This document shows, piece after piece, positions 32,495-44,214 of a stretch of 64,000 bases of DNA. Source of the DNA: Cercophora sp. LCS_1. Taxonomy: Eukaryota > Ascomycota > Sordariomycetes > Sordariales > Lasiosphaeriaceae. The stretch spans positions 372,001 to 436,000 of the forward strand of contig JAPZLL010000008.1 in NCBI GenBank assembly GCA_036250225.1. Reading direction: 5' to 3'. A model generated the notes under the pieces. The model was not told the origin of the DNA. It ran no database searches and worked only from the letters and a program-made list of their open reading frames with translations. The translations under genes and the position numbers were made by a program. Numbering within the stretch: the first letter of the stretch is position 1; each line of letters begins with the position of its first letter.

Positions 32495-34087
32495 TTAACC
32501 TCTCCGCAGGTACCAGTTGTAGGCCAACTGATTGATAAACTGCGGGAATGGCGTTGGCACTTCGGCCCGCCCCTTTCTCGCCACCGGGTCGCGCAGGTAT
32601 ACGGCTGCGCAGATCTTTTGGTTGACCTCGAGATAGCGAGGCACAAAAGCGAAGGGCGCCATGAACGACCTTGGCTTCCAAGGCAGCGCGTATGGAGTCT
32701 CCTTTTGCTTTTCAATCCGGTCGTGCGCCTTGCGAATTTGCGCCAGCTCTTTCTGGAGGAGGCGGCTGAAGTGTTGCCGCTCCCACTTGATGAGCATGGC
32801 TGCCGCCCTCTCGGGATCCTCGTTTTCCAGCTCCGCCTCGAGCGCCGCCTTCTCTGACTTTAGGTCGGGCGTGGCTGACTTTTCAGCAGGTTTTGACCCT
32901 GGCTCTTTCTGAGCAACCTGCTTTTGTTTTTGCCTCTGTTCTTGTATATCCCTCGCCAAGTCTTTGGTAAGGTCCAAGTCGAAAAGCTTCTTCGTAAGAT
33001 CCTCCACAACGCTGGTGACCTCTTCACGCGGGATATCCTTGCGCCCAGCGTTGGTGATGGCGTGCTTGGCCTCGTGCATCAGACGACGGAGGCCTTGCTT
33101 GCGGGCCCCACCTAGTTCTGTTTTTTTACTCTTCACGATCTCCTTGGCCTTCTCACGGAGGTTGCGGAGGGCAGCCGCTGCTTGCTTCTTGGCAGCCTCG
33201 TCGTCGACAGGGTCGGATTCCTCCGCCGCGTCCTCGGCAGGCTTCTCCGCTTCCGCTTCCGCTTCCGCTTCCGCTTCCGCTGCGGCATCAGTCTCGGTAT
33301 TGGCCGTTGCCTTCCCAAGAAACTTCTCCGTTCGAGCGATGGCCTGAAGCCTTTGCTTCTTTTGGGTTTCCTCGAGTTTCGTGGTGGCGGACTTGGGCAT
33401 CCCCGTTGCAGCAAGGACTTTCTCGGGGTCAACTTGGAACATATCGCCGGGGTTGAGGAGGTACCCAGGATAGACCATCTGTTGTGGGTTGTCAGAGGTG
33501 GCGGTCAAATGGTGGGGTATTGGGACCGAGACTTACCTTCTTGCCGTTCACCTTTACTGCCCCGTGAACGCACATTTGCCGTGCTTGTCTTGCGCTACTG
33601 GCAAACATGGCTCTGAAGATGGCAATGTCGAGTCGTCTCTCCAAGGGAGCAAAGGCCATTTGCACATAAGGGGTCATCGGCTTGGGCCCCTGTTCGTAAC
33701 TGAGAATCTTCCCGGAACCTCGGCCGGCAGCCAGCTCGCTGCCGTCATGCTGGGCTAGGTATGCCGGGTCCATCTCGACAACGGATTTGAGTCGACGGTC
33801 GAACATGCGCTCCCATTTCCTCTCCTTGATGTGCTCGCCGTGATAAGCGCGCGCCGCCGCTTTGGCCGCCCATTTCTGTTGGAAAAAGGTCCGGTTCCTT
33901 AATCTCCTGTCGTTCACCTGGTATCGCCCGATATTGAACAGGTTGTATTTGTTCCAGGTCAGGCGAAGGCGCTGTGACGGTAGGATTAGTGATGCTGAGC
34001 CGGGAGACGGCCTTGACCGTATTTGCGTCCAGGGGCACCCACCGGCCTCGCCAGGCCATGGTACCTAGCTAACCTCCTTTCCCTCAT
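32495..34087 (-). CDS. nam9: mitochondrial small-subunit ribosomal protein uS4m (Nam9-like)
   Basis: Exons are 34043-34087, 33537-33971 and 32495-33478, giving 487 aa; the introns are 71 and 58 bp and all junctions are phase 0. The start at 34087 gives MRERRLARYHGLARP joined to RLRLTWNKYNLFNIGRY, the expected N-terminus of the family. The more obvious ATG at 34059 does not lead in frame to it. YHGEHIKERKWERMF follows, then the S4 RNA-binding domain (LERRLDIAIFRAMFASSARQARQMCVHGAVKVNGKK, continuing MVYPGYLLNPGDMF after the intron). A long charged insertion with an Ala-Glu repeat (33247-33282) precedes a conserved C-terminus (PFAFVPRYLEVNQK, INQLAYNWYLRRG). It binds 15S rRNA early in mitoribosome assembly. 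Confidence 0.9.
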
Positions 34088-34896
34088 GGTTATCTCTAGT
34101 TGTAGAGTCCAATTGAATGGATCCCTATGCTCGGAGTGGCGGCGTCGGCGCTGGGGATTCGGTTATCGGACCGGACTTTGGGCTCCTGCTAGACGTCTGA
34201 ATACGCCAAAAAATTCAAGGAGCTTCCTGCGCGTCCAGCAGCCTCACGTGATGAACAGTAGCATGCACGGGAGAGCTAGAGCTAATTGGGAATAGCTTTT
34301 TTTATGTGGGGCGCGCCGAGGAGCTTCCCCGTAATAATTGGGCGGTGTGAATCGGCAGAAAATTCCAATTGCGAACAAGGTGGGGTCAGCTCTTTTTTTT
34401 GCTGCATCGCGCGCGTGCTGAGCGACTGGACTTCAGAGCTTCCTCCGCATCGAGCTACCTGAAGAGAAAGTTCCAATTCCAAACTTTCTCCAAGTTCAAG
34501 GTTGTTCTTCCTCTTACTTCACAACTTTTCCACGGCTGCGACTCGACTTCTCGAACTGATTTTCTAGAAGACCCTCATTTCTCTTCTGTAAGTCCCCTAA
34601 CTCCTCGCCGTCTTTTTCTGCGCGGCTCGCTGTGACTCCTTCTGCACGCGCCTTCCTAATTCACTTTCGCCCACCTTGACTTTTGACGGTGCTCTACCCC
34701 ACCAAGAAACAATTTCAAGCACCGTTTCCGCGCAACAACTTCCTTCCTGCACAACGATTTCCCTTCAGCGCCGTTCTGCTTTTTTGCCCGCGCGCTTTAG
34801 CCTTTCAACTCGGTTGCTGATTACATACAGCGGTTCTTTCATACATTTCACTCTCTGTACCTTCCGTGCACTCCTTCGGTTCCCAGAACTTCCACC
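34088..34896. promoter_or_regulatory. intergenic region upstream of uS4m and La genes
   Basis: These 809 bp lie between divergent genes. The part nearest La (34,480-34,890) is pyrimidine-rich, as is common for leaders of highly expressed fungal genes. No specific site is called. Confidence 0.45.
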
Positions 34897-36220
34897 ATGA
34901 GCGCCTCGATCAAGGAGGAGCTCGAAGCTGTCGCGCCAGTCGCCGAGGCCCAGCCTATGAAGCAGGAAGTCACTGCGACCGATAACGACAAGATGGAAGT
35001 CAACCCTACTTCCAAGGAGCCTGCCGTGAATACCAATGAGGAGGTCAAGTCAGAGAACGCTACGACTAACGACCAGCCTGGGGTCAAGCCCGAAGTCAAG
35101 TTAGAGAACGGTGTCAAGCGCGCTACCAAGAGCAATGCCAAGTTTGACCCCTCGGTTCTAGAGAAGACTGACGACCCCAAGAAGATTCGCGATCAGGTAT
35201 GCCCCACACAGTCAGCTCCTGGTTGCTTGTTACTGACTTGATTTCTAGGTCGAATTTTACTTTGGTGATGTCAATCTGCCCACCGACAAGTTCCTGTGGA
35301 GCAATACTGGAGGCGAGGAGAATAAGCCGGTCTCCCTCAAGACGATCTGCACCTTCAAGCGCATGACTCGCTTCGAGCCGTACAGCGCTGTCGTCGCAGC
35401 ATTGAAGGAGAGCAAGATCGTGCAGATCACAGGCGCCGATGGAGAAGAGATGGTCAGCCGCAAGGTCGCCTACAAGTCCGACCCCAATGGCCCCAAGAAG
35501 CGCTTCGCCCAGTCTGTCTACATCAAGGGTTTTGGTGAAGAGACGGACACCCTTCAAGTCGACATTGAAGCTTGGGCTGCCAAGTACGGAGAGGTCGATA
35601 GAATCAAGCTTCGCCGCGAGGATGACGGCAAGTTCAAGGGTTCGGTCTTTATTGAATTCCACAATCCTGAGTTGGCCGAGAAGTTCGTCGCCCTCGATCC
35701 CGCACCCAAGTTCCAAGACAAAGAGCTCGTTATCATGACAAAGACCGCGTACACCGAGATGAAGCTGGAGCAGATCCGGAGTGGTGAGATCGAGCCCAGC
35801 AAGGCCAAGCCCAACAACTTCTACGAGGGCAAGACCGGACACCGTGGCCGCGGTGGTCACCACAAGGGTGACAGGAACAAGGAGAACGGCAAGCATGGCC
35901 GCGACAACGAGCGCAACGGCTTCCGGGGCGGCCGCGGTGGACGCGGCAGAGGTCGCGGTGGCAGGGGCAGAGGCGGCCGAGGTGGTCGTGATGGTCGTAG
36001 CCGCGACGAGCGCGCCAACGGAAGGTCAGCTGTGCCTGACAAGTCAGTGATGCCCAAGAGCGTCAACGAGTAAGCATGCCACATTCCACTTATATGTCGA
36101 TAAGTACTAACACAAACCCCAAGCGTCAAGGAACCGGAGATAAAGTCGACGGCTGGCAAGCGGGCCAGGGAGGATGACGGTGGTGCGCCCCCGGCCAAGA
36201 AGGTTGACAACAAGGAGTAG
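34897..36220 (+). CDS. lhp1: La-type RNA chaperone
   Basis: Exons are 34897-35196, 35249-36069 and 36124-36220, giving 405 aa; the introns are 52 and 54 bp. An acidic N-terminus (MSASIKEELEAVAP) precedes the La motif (KKIRDQ-VEFYFGDVNLPTDKFLW, KTICTFKRMTRF, VVAALKESKIVQI; about 95-170). An RRM follows (QSVYIKGFGEE, KGSVFIEFHNPELAEKFV; about 185-265). The Gly/Arg-rich RGG region is near 300-350, and a basic NLS-like end (GKRAREDD, PPAKKVDNKE) is supplied by the last exon. La proteins bind 3' oligo-U tails of RNA polymerase III transcripts, protecting tRNA and other precursors in the nucleus. Order of domains and length fit fungal La (Lhp1/Sla1). Confidence 0.93.
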
Positions 36221-37794
36221 GGGCGAGCACGTTGATACCCGTGGAACTCGGTCGGGAAGGGCATTTGCGGGGCGGCGTTTTGGAACTGTACAACAGCACG
36301 GGTACGGCGTTGGGGGCCGGCATCTGTTTTTTGTTGCTTTTTTGTAAAAAGGCATTTCTCAGTGAGACTGTGCACCTCATTTGCAAGTGTGAGATGTGAT
36401 GTTTGCCGGGATAGTTGGGGTTCCCTGCCGCGCCGTGTGCGCTGTCCATGTCGTTGTGATGGGCTATTATGTAACAACCCAGGTGAGTGTTAATTGACCC
36501 GACCAATACCCAGTGAGACATTGACTAAAGGTAAGAACCAGCAAGGGATGGGTATTCGGTAAATTTGCCATTTGGCAGCTAGAGTCCTAGAATCCGAGTT
36601 TCCTGCGCCCACACGTGTAGTCTCTTGTGATCGCGACGCCAAGGACCACCCGCTGATGCGTTACAAAGCTAAGATACGTATGCATAAAATCGGTACCTGG
36701 TCGCTTCTCTGGCGTCGTCTTGCTTCTTGATCTGTGGAGAGCCAGGCACAGTGACTTGGGATGTCGGCGAAGATGGGCGGCCAATGAGAAGATTTTCTCA
36801 GCCCCCTCCCCCTTGAGCGGTGCGGCTTCCAGGGCTGGACGCAGGTGAAGCTGCCCCCGAAAGTGGTTCCATCGCGCGCAGAAATGCCGCCGTTCCGCCT
36901 TCCGCCTTTCCCGTCAGGTGTCGCTGGGATTACTGAACTATTTGCCTCAGTCCAACGCCACCATGAACCGTGACTGGCAATTGGCGATGGGGTATGCGCA
37001 GAAATCTGGATTTTAAGACATGCAGTTCTGGCTTGTTTGGGGTGCTCCGGGCTGCATGTATGAAGCAGCTCAACCTATATTTCTCGAGAAGAGAGGGCTG
37101 ACCCCGACCTACCACTGACGGCGCAATCGCTTATCTAGTGGCAAAAGCAACGACGAGTAAAAGCCCCCCAATTGCCCCCCAAAAAACAAGAGATTCCAGA
37201 CCTCTGATTGCCTATCCAGCCCGTCCCGTCCCCAGGGGATGGAGTCGCTGATCGACGCCATCCTTGGCTCCCTGGCTTTGGCAAACGGGCTATGTTATCC
37301 CACGCCCAATCCCATCCAACTACCGACCACTACAATTACCCCTCCTGACCCCACGCGCATCGTCTTGACACGAAAGCTAAGCAGCCTCCCGCTCGTCTCA
37401 AAGTGGACATACCGACTCCCGAACCCGCAACGCCAAAACTCAAGAGTCCCGGGCCCGGCGCTTTTGCTCTGACAAAGCACCTTCGGAGTCTATCTTCTGA
37501 CCCTTATCCCGTTCGCAAAAGCCAAAAAAACAAGCCCACACAAACTCCCCATAATTCCTCCCCCGCACTCCGCACAGTAATCAGACGCCGTTATCAGCAG
37601 CTCCCGTTCGCGGAACTCGTCATATCGGCCCTCGAGTTGCAGGCAGGCTTATCGCTCATTGCTTGCTGTGCTGCACGACTCCACTTGCGGTCGAGAGCGG
37701 AGCCGATTGCACGGTGATCAACGGCCGTCGCCGGGGGTAACCGTACGAGAAACACGCCCCTCCCTTTTCCGCCGTCTTGTGCGTCGGCGGCGCC
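36221..37794. other. 1.6-kb intergenic upstream of the Zn2Cys6 gene
   Basis: It holds the La 3' region and the regulator's promoter. Pyrimidine-rich stretches lie near 37,290-37,560. No gene or repeat is supported. Confidence 0.45.
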
Positions 37795-40539
37795 ATGGAC
37801 GTGCAAGAGACGCAGCTCCCGCTGCCACCGGGGGCGCTGGACGGCCCGGGGCCAGGAGGCAGCGGCACATCGCGGAAGAAGGCTCGGCGCGGCGCCGACC
37901 CCGCCAGCCAGAAGCGCCGTTGTGTGAGCACAGCTTGCATCGCCTGCCGGAAGCGCAAGTCCAAGTGTGACGGCGCCCTGCCGAGCTGCGCGGCCTGCGC
38001 CAGCGTCTATGGCACCGAGTGCGTCTATGATCCCAATTCGGACCATCGCCGCAAGGGCGTCTACCGCGAGAAGATCGATAGCATGAAGGCTCGCAACTCG
38101 ACGTTGCAGGTCCTCATTGAGGCCATTCTGAACGCCGACGAGGAGGATGTGCCGGCCATTGTGAAGCAGATCCGCACCTGTGACAGTCTTGACTCTGTGG
38201 CCGAGTCCATCCTCAAGCACGAATACGGCTCGGGAGCCGGCGGCGAGGACGACGACGACGATGACGACATTCTGGTGGGGGACGTTTACACGACGAATCA
38301 GCCCGTTGAGGGTGAACGGGATTTGGCGCGCAAGATGGGCGAGTTGCGCATCGAAAACGGGTCCGTCCGGTTTATTGGTGGCACGTCACATCTTATTTAC
38401 CTTGAGGACCCGTCCAGCGTGCCGGACGAGCCCGAGTCGGACAACTACATGTCGACCGAGGACCCCATCACCAGCTGGTCCGAGGTGACCAAGGATCCGC
38501 AGCTGGTCATCCATCTCATCAACATGTACTTTGCTTGGCATTACCCCTATTTCACCACCTTGTCCAAGAGCCTGTTCTACCGAGACTTTCTCAAAGGGAA
38601 ACCAACGTCGCAACCACGGTCGACTGTCTATTGTTCGCCCCTGCTCGTGCACGCCATGCTTGCCCTCGGATGCCACTTTACCAGCGTGAGCGGCGCATTC
38701 GGAATCCCGGGGGACAGCAGGACAAAGGGAGACCATTTTTTCGCCGCGGCAAAGCGGTTGATCATCGAAAACGACGAGTATGAGAAGCCGAGACTCACCA
38801 CGGTGCAGGCATTGGCGCTCATGTCGGTACGAGAAGCCGGCTGCGGCAGAGAAGCAAAGGGGTGGGTGTACAGCGGCATGAGCTTCAGGATGGCGCAGGA
38901 TATCGGCCTCAACCTCGATATTGGGGGTGTCGGGAAAGGCAAAGGGTCGCTGGACGAACAGGAAGTCGATGCCAGGAGAATCACGTTCTGGGGGTGTTTC
39001 CTCTTTGATAAATGCTGGTCGAATTATCTGGGGCGGTTACCGCAGCTACCAAAGAACAGCTACAATGTACCGAAATACGACGTTTTCCCGGACGAAGACG
39101 CCGAATCATGGTCGCCATATACCGACGGAGGTTTCGACCAAGCCGCCAAACAACCTTCCAGGACAAGGGCGGCGGCATTGCAGCTGTCCAAACTCTGCGA
39201 GATCAGCGGCGACTTGCTCCTCTTTTTCTACCATCCCAACCACATTGGGCGATCGAGCGGGAAGTCTGTTGAGCTTAAGAAGCTCAGCGAACTCCACCGT
39301 CGGTTAGAAGACTGGAAAAAGGAGCTACCCAAGGAGTTCGAACCAAAAGAAGGGCAGCTACCCAATGTCATCCTCATGCAGTAAGAATTCCGTTTTGATA
39401 TCGTTTTTTCAAGCTGACGACCATAACACAGCATGTTCTACCATCTCCAATATATTCACCTCTTCCGACCATTCCTCAAGTATACCCCCGCGTCATCGCC
39501 ACTCCCAGCCCATGTGTCTCCCCGCCGTATCTGCACCGCCAACGCTGGCGCCATCTCCAAGCTCATGCGCCTCTACAAGAAAGCGTATAACCTCCGTCAA
39601 ATATGCAACATTGCCGTCTACATGGTGCACTCGGCGTGTACCATCCACATGCTAAACCTCCCAGAGAAAACAGCCAAGCGAGACATTATCCACGGCGTTA
39701 AACACCTCGAGGAGATCGCAGAAGACTGGCTATGCGCCCGCCGCACCCTCTGCATCATCTCGGTGCTCGCCCGCAAATGGAACGTCGAGCTACCCGAAGA
39801 AGCCGCAGCAGTCCTCCAGCGCGCCGACGAGAAGTTTGGATCGTTCAGCACTTCGGACGTCCCATCCCCGAACCGATCCACCACGAGCATGGTCGCAACG
39901 CCCTCGCCACCATCATACCCGGGATCGCCCATACCACAGCAGCCGACTGCCAAACCCGAACAGTTCAGCCCCCTTGGGCAGTACAGCCAGCCCACACCAC
40001 CGCAGCTACCCTTGGATCTACCAGGAAGCATGAGCCCCGACATCCTCAACGCGATTGCCATGTCAGCACCCGCTCAGTCCCAGGGCATGCTTTCCGAAAA
40101 CCAAATGCCACATCGCATGGTACCGCACGTTTCAATGACCGATGCCCTCAGTGCCGCGAGCGCCGCCAACGCATGGGCAACTATGCCTGCCGCGACGACA
40201 CAGAGCATGGGCGGGTATGCCGGACAAGGAACATTCGCACCAATACACCGGGAAGGTGGCGGGCGAGCGCCGAGGGGGAGCAACGCAGCGGGATATGCGA
40301 TCGACGGACAGGATTGGTACCTCAAAGACGCCGTCAGCTGGCAGCAGAATTTTGAGGCGTGGAGCGGCGCCCAAGCGCAATCCCACACCGGAAGCCAGAG
40401 CGGAAGCGGGGTGGCGAGTCCGAGTTTGTTTATGTTTCAGGGGCTACGGGGAGGCAGTCAGGGGGCATCGAGCGAGATGGACGGATTCGATGCGTTTGGG
40501 AATCTTGGGGGGCTGGATCATCTTCCTGGCTTGGATTGA
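37795..40539 (+). CDS. Zn(II)2Cys6 transcription factor with fungal middle-homology domain
   Basis: Exons are 37795-39380 and 39432-40539, giving 897 aa with one 51-bp intron. The start is in a strong context (CGCCATGG). The binuclear cluster is CIACRKRKSKCDG...CAACASVYGTEC (residues about 50-78), followed by the linker SDHRRKGVYREKIDSMKARN and a coiled dimerisation stretch. An Asp run (DDDDDDD) comes next. The middle-homology domain follows (MYFAWHYPYFTTLSKSLFYRDF, MLALGCHFTS, ALMSVREAGCGREAKGW, RITFWGCFLFDKCWSNYLGR). The tail is Pro/Gln/Ser/Gly-rich, a plausible activation region. The finger and linker recall proteins annotated as NirA/NIT4-like nitrate regulators, but such names are often transferred loosely, so no symbol is given. 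It acts in the nucleus, probably on CGG-type sites. Confidence 0.88.
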
Positions 40540-40887
40540 GAGTAATAGCCCGGGTGTAACTCGTACGTATGGTATAGTGTAAAGGATGCCTATCTAGGTT
40601 TAGGTAAGGCATAGCGTAGAGTCCTTGTTCTTGTTGAATACTGGGATTCGGCGGGTTTCAAAATATTGCGGGACGGGGTTATTTTGATGGCAAAAAATAC
40701 AGCATGTTAGCGATGCTTAGCTGGTATATTGGCTATGCAATGTACTAGTTTTTGGGGCGTTGATAATATATCCCTCTCTCTTTGTCTCTACCTCCTTGCC
40801 CCCTACCCTGTCAATGCTGCCACGCAAAGTACAAGACCAGAGGCCATCCCCAACCAAACAACTCATCCCCATCCCCACGAGACTGTT
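40540..40887. other. short intergenic between convergent genes
   Basis: It contains the 3' ends of the regulator and HIT genes. No other feature is seen. Confidence 0.5.
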
Positions 40888-41772
40888 TCAAAAAGGCACA
40901 ACACTCTCAACCTCCCTCCTCACCCTCTCCGCCTGCCTCTCCTCCTCCTCCATCTCCCTCAACAAAGTCCTATAAACCCCCGCCTCCCTTTCCATCTCCT
41001 CCATCCCCCTCGCCTCCCTCTCCGCGTCCTCAATCCTGGGAAACTTCCCCCCGGGCTTTGGTCTCCCCTGCTGCTGCTGCTGCCGCTGCATCAAATCCCA
41101 CTGCCACCCACCAACATTCCCATCCTCCTCCGCCATGCGCTCGTACAGCTCATCGCTCGGCGTTTCCCCTTCTTTTTCATTCAGCCCTCTGATCCGTGGG
41201 ATTATGTGTACGTGTACGTGGGGCACTGTCTGGCCTGCTTCGGGACCGTCTTGGAGGGCGATGTTGAATGAGCCGTTGTATTCTGCCGGCGGTTGGACCA
41301 GGGATACCCTTTGCGCTGTTGATGATTGCGATGGCGATGAATGTCCCGGTGAGGATGAAGGGGCAGGGAAATAATACCGCGCCAACATTCGCTGGACGCG
41401 TTGAACGGCAGAAAACAAGTCGACCAGTTCGGTTGGGGACAGGTCTGTCAGGCGCCGGTGGGGTTTCAGCGGGCAAACCAACACATGGCCTGGGAGAAGC
41501 GGTTTGAGGTTTACGAGGGCGAAGGAGTGCGGTGTCGTGAGGAAGACTTGGCTTGTCACGGGGAAGGGGCCGAATGTGATTCGGGAGGGTGTGCCGTTTG
41601 TGGAATGCATTTTGGGTGTTGTTGTTTTGGTGAGAGTGGACGTTGGCGTTGTGAGGTTGAGGCTTGTTTTTGTTGTTGCTGTTGCTGTTGCTGTTTTGGA
41701 GGTACGAGTGAGCCTGGTTGCTGTTGTTATTTTGCGGGTAATGGTTTTGGGTCGGAGGAGGGAGAGGAGCAT
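40888..41772 (-). CDS. HIT-family nucleotide hydrolase, Fhit/Hnt2-like
   Basis: A single frame of 294 aa. The catalytic histidine triad is GQTVPHVHVHIIPR (H-x-H-x-H-x-x). Upstream are the Fhit-like N-terminal signatures ITFGPFPVTSQVFL, SFALVNLKPLLPGHVLVCP and TELVDLFSAVQRVQ. Fhit enzymes cleave diadenosine tri- or tetraphosphate to AMP plus ADP or ATP. The C-terminal 90 residues, with a Gln run and a charged helix (EDAEREARGMEEMERE), extend beyond the core. Two starts are possible. The one at 41772 adds 54 Thr/Arg/Lys-rich residues without acidic residues, like a mitochondrial presequence. The one at 41610 (CAAAATG context) gives 240 aa and starts just before the HIT core. Confidence 0.85.
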   Translation of the reverse strand: MLLSLLRPKTITRKITTATRLTRTSKTATATATTKTSLNLTTPTSTLTKTTTPKMHSTNGTPSRITFGPFPVTSQVFLTTPHSFALVNLKPLLPGHVLVCPLKPHRRLTDLSPTELVDLFSAVQRVQRMLARYYFPAPSSSPGHSSPSQSSTAQRVSLVQPPAEYNGSFNIALQDGPEAGQTVPHVHVHIIPRIRGLNEKEGETPSDELYERMAEEDGNVGGWQWDLMQRQQQQQGRPKPGGKFPRIEDAEREARGMEEMEREAGVYRTLLREMEEEERQAERVRREVESVVPF

Positions 41773-41784
41773 GGTATGGCTGTT

Positions 41785-41796
41785 TTATATATAAAA
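41785..41796 (-). promoter_or_regulatory. TATA-like element upstream of HIT gene
   Basis: TTATATATAAAA (plus strand) lies 13-24 bp before the first possible ATG. If it is used as a TATA box, transcripts starting 30 or more bases downstream would omit that ATG and favour the start at 41610. Confidence 0.35.
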
Positions 41797-42930
41797 CCAA
41801 TGAATGAAGAGAGAGAGGGGGGTGGGAAGGAGTTTTGGCTGACTGGTTTTGAGGGCTACGCCTGGTTGTTTGTAAGTGAGGGAGATAGCCGATTGGAAAT
41901 GAGGTGAGCTGGATGCTCGGCGGGATTCTTGCCCCACCTTTTTTGATACAATGGATGGTCCGCTGTTGAATCCGTCGTTTTGGACCAATGTGTTTCGAGG
42001 CATTCGTACAAGTCAAGCGAGACAGTTGTTTTCTGGCGTTTTTTTTTTTTGTTTCTTTGGCATTTCGTCACCTGGGAGCGATTTCCACCACATCGTGCAG
42101 ATTGGGCATGTTCGCACGGGGGTCCAGGGACTCGGGCGGCATTACATCATGGTGGGTCCTGGGGTTGTCGTTGGCCGTGTTTCTCAGTTGAGATGCAGAG
42201 GGGGATAAAGAGACCTAACTTGGTCGTAAAGGGGGCAAAATACCGCTATTGCTGCGCCACCGTAAATACTGGCCTGCTGGGTGGTAACTAGATACATTAG
42301 AGGGGTGCTGTCGATTGGCTTGGCGGGGGTCGCGGACCTTGCTTTTTGGTGTCTCGTAAACTCAGTTGCCTCCAGTTGGTCAAGCAGGGCAGTGCTCATA
42401 GGTATCTGACAGTTGTATTTACGCATGACCCGGGTTGGAAGTGTTTCTGCGAGTCAATCTGACAGCCTTGGCAACTTGCGTTCAGTTGCCTTACGTATGG
42501 AGGTCAAGACAAGAACAAGTGAGACCCTGTCGCGTGCGAGACTGCTAGCTGCGATGGGCAACTTGAAACCTGAGATGATGGTGTGATGTGATATATTTAC
42601 AATAGACTCGTAGCGGGGTTGGTTTGCCCCCTGACTCACCCGTCTATATATTGGACCAGCTTTGCCTTTTCGACCTGGTTGTTGCCCGTCTATCCACACT
42701 GGGCCCAGCACCTGCCCGTCCGGATGCCATGATTTTTTGTTCGTATAACATGCTAGATATACAGATCCTTCCGACCCGTAAGACGGACCGCAGCGAACGG
42801 ATCGAAACACATCTGTCCCATTTGTGTTCGCCATCTCTAACGACCGCTCGCCATTCATTCTGAATGCAACCCATTTTTCGTACAAGCGTGGCCCAAGCCC
42901 CACGTCTCCTTCATTACCTACATACGCTGA
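41797..42930. other. 1.1-kb intergenic
   Basis: It lies between the HIT promoter and the mL44 3' end. No supported gene, RNA or repeat is present. Confidence 0.5.
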
Positions 42931-44214
42931 CTAGCGCGAAATAACCTCTCCTATGTCGATGTGCGCTGGCTCCCACGGCTTGGCATCGTCCTGGAGCATA
43001 TCGCTGGGTACTCGCACCTTATCGCCAGGGCTATAGAGATACCATGACTTGAGAGCGTTCATAGCAGCCTTATAACGCGCAGAGTCTAGGTTGGGGCCTG
43101 CAGCTTCCCCAAGCTTATCCTTTCCGCTGTAGATGCCAACCACAAACACGGGCGTGCGTGATGCCCGACCCGTCTCGGAGAGCATCCGTGCAACAGGAGC
43201 CTCAAAAGCTTCCCGTCTGCAGAGCGTCGCTAGCTCAACAACTGGATTGTGGAAGCGGAAAAGTTTCTCAATTTCGAGCGATCGAGAGAGAATGTGAGCT
43301 TTGACAAAAGCCTTGGCGGTCTCACGCCCGCAGTGCGTATAGACGGCACCGACAACCGCCCGTACGAAATAGGCATGGGCCTTCTCAGCGAGGGCGCGGG
43401 TGTCTTCGTTTCCGTATGATGTGTACGAGTGCTCCTCCTTGTCGTGGGAATCAGAATCGGGCTCGGCTTCCCCCTCGGCTTCGGCTGCCTCCTTGCCCGG
43501 TGTGACCTTAACCGCATTGCCAAAATCATCATCGAATACGACGCGGTTGCTGATACCACGTCGCCATTTATGCCCCCCAAGGCGCATCTCCTCAACACGC
43601 TGGTAGCCGAGCCCCGTCAGGGCAATTCCCAATTTGTTGTTGGTAAGGTCGAACTGGAGGAGGCCAGGGTCAACCTCTCCGCCTGGTGCCGCAGCACTCT
43701 CAACACCCCATGACCGGGCCACTCGGTGTAGAGTCTGTGTCCCGGCAAAGCCTTTCATCACCTCCCAGACAATATTCATGGGCAGCCGTGGATATTTGCA
43801 CATGAGCCATTCTGCGACGTGGTAGTTGATAATGGTCTGCCCAACAAAGGCAAGGTTGGAATTGTTGAATTGCGGGTTTTTGTCTGCTGATGCGTCTACC
43901 AACGTCCTGGCGAGTGTCTGGAGGGGAATCTTTTGTGGCAGCGAGAGACGGGCGTGAAGTGCGGCCAGTTTGGCCGAGCGCAGCGCCTGCTCTGGTCGAG
44001 GTGATGGGAGCTCGGTAGGGTCATAAGAGTGCCCTGGCACTGTGGCAGGGGCTTTGTTAAGGGCGGCTGCCGTGGAATTCGATCGTATTGAAGAGCATGG
44101 CTGCTCGAGTCTGGCAGATCGCAGGGCTCCGACGGGACTGGCGGGCGAGCAGCATCGTCGTGGCCCAGCGGCGAGCAGCTGGCCCGTGAGCCGTTCTAGT
44201 CGTAACCTCTTCAT
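42931..44214 (-). CDS. mrpl3: mitochondrial large-subunit ribosomal protein mL44 (MRPL3), RNase III-like
   Basis: A 427-aa frame without introns. The start at 44214 (MKRLRLERLTGQLLAAG) opens a basic presequence with a likely processing site near IRSNSTAA; an earlier in-frame ATG at 44508 would add about 98 unrelated residues. The RNase III-like domain has NSNLAFVGQTIINYHVAEWL, LPMNIVWEVMKGFAG and AYFVRAVVGAVYTHCGRETAKAFVKAHILSR. The C-terminal double-strand RNA-binding-like part is PVFVVGIYSGKDKLGEAAGPNLDSARYKAA (given here in pieces). An acidic insertion (EGEAEPDSDSHDKEE) divides the RNase III part. In mL44 the catalytic acidic residues are lost and the fold serves a structural role in the mitoribosome. 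It is divergent from the 92-aa gene. Confidence 0.88.
   Translation of the reverse strand: MKRLRLERLTGQLLAAGPRRCCSPASPVGALRSARLEQPCSSIRSNSTAAALNKAPATVPGHSYDPTELPSPRPEQALRSAKLAALHARLSLPQKIPLQTLARTLVDASADKNPQFNNSNLAFVGQTIINYHVAEWLMCKYPRLPMNIVWEVMKGFAGTQTLHRVARSWGVESAAAPGGEVDPGLLQFDLTNNKLGIALTGLGYQRVEEMRLGGHKWRRGISNRVVFDDDFGNAVKVTPGKEAAEAEGEAEPDSDSHDKEEHSYTSYGNEDTRALAEKAHAYFVRAVVGAVYTHCGRETAKAFVKAHILSRSLEIEKLFRFHNPVVELATLCRREAFEAPVARMLSETGRASRTPVFVVGIYSGKDKLGEAAGPNLDSARYKAAMNALKSWYLYSPGDKVRVPSDMLQDDAKPWEPAHIDIGEVISR

Noticed and set aside
33247..33282. Hexanucleotide repeat as an independent microsatellite
   Set aside because: It encodes an Ala-Glu repeat within the open frame of uS4m, in a charged insertion, and is explained by that protein.
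35123..35896. 257-codon minus-strand frame rich in Leu/Val
   Set aside because: It is antisense to the La RRM and follows from the GC-biased third positions of that gene.
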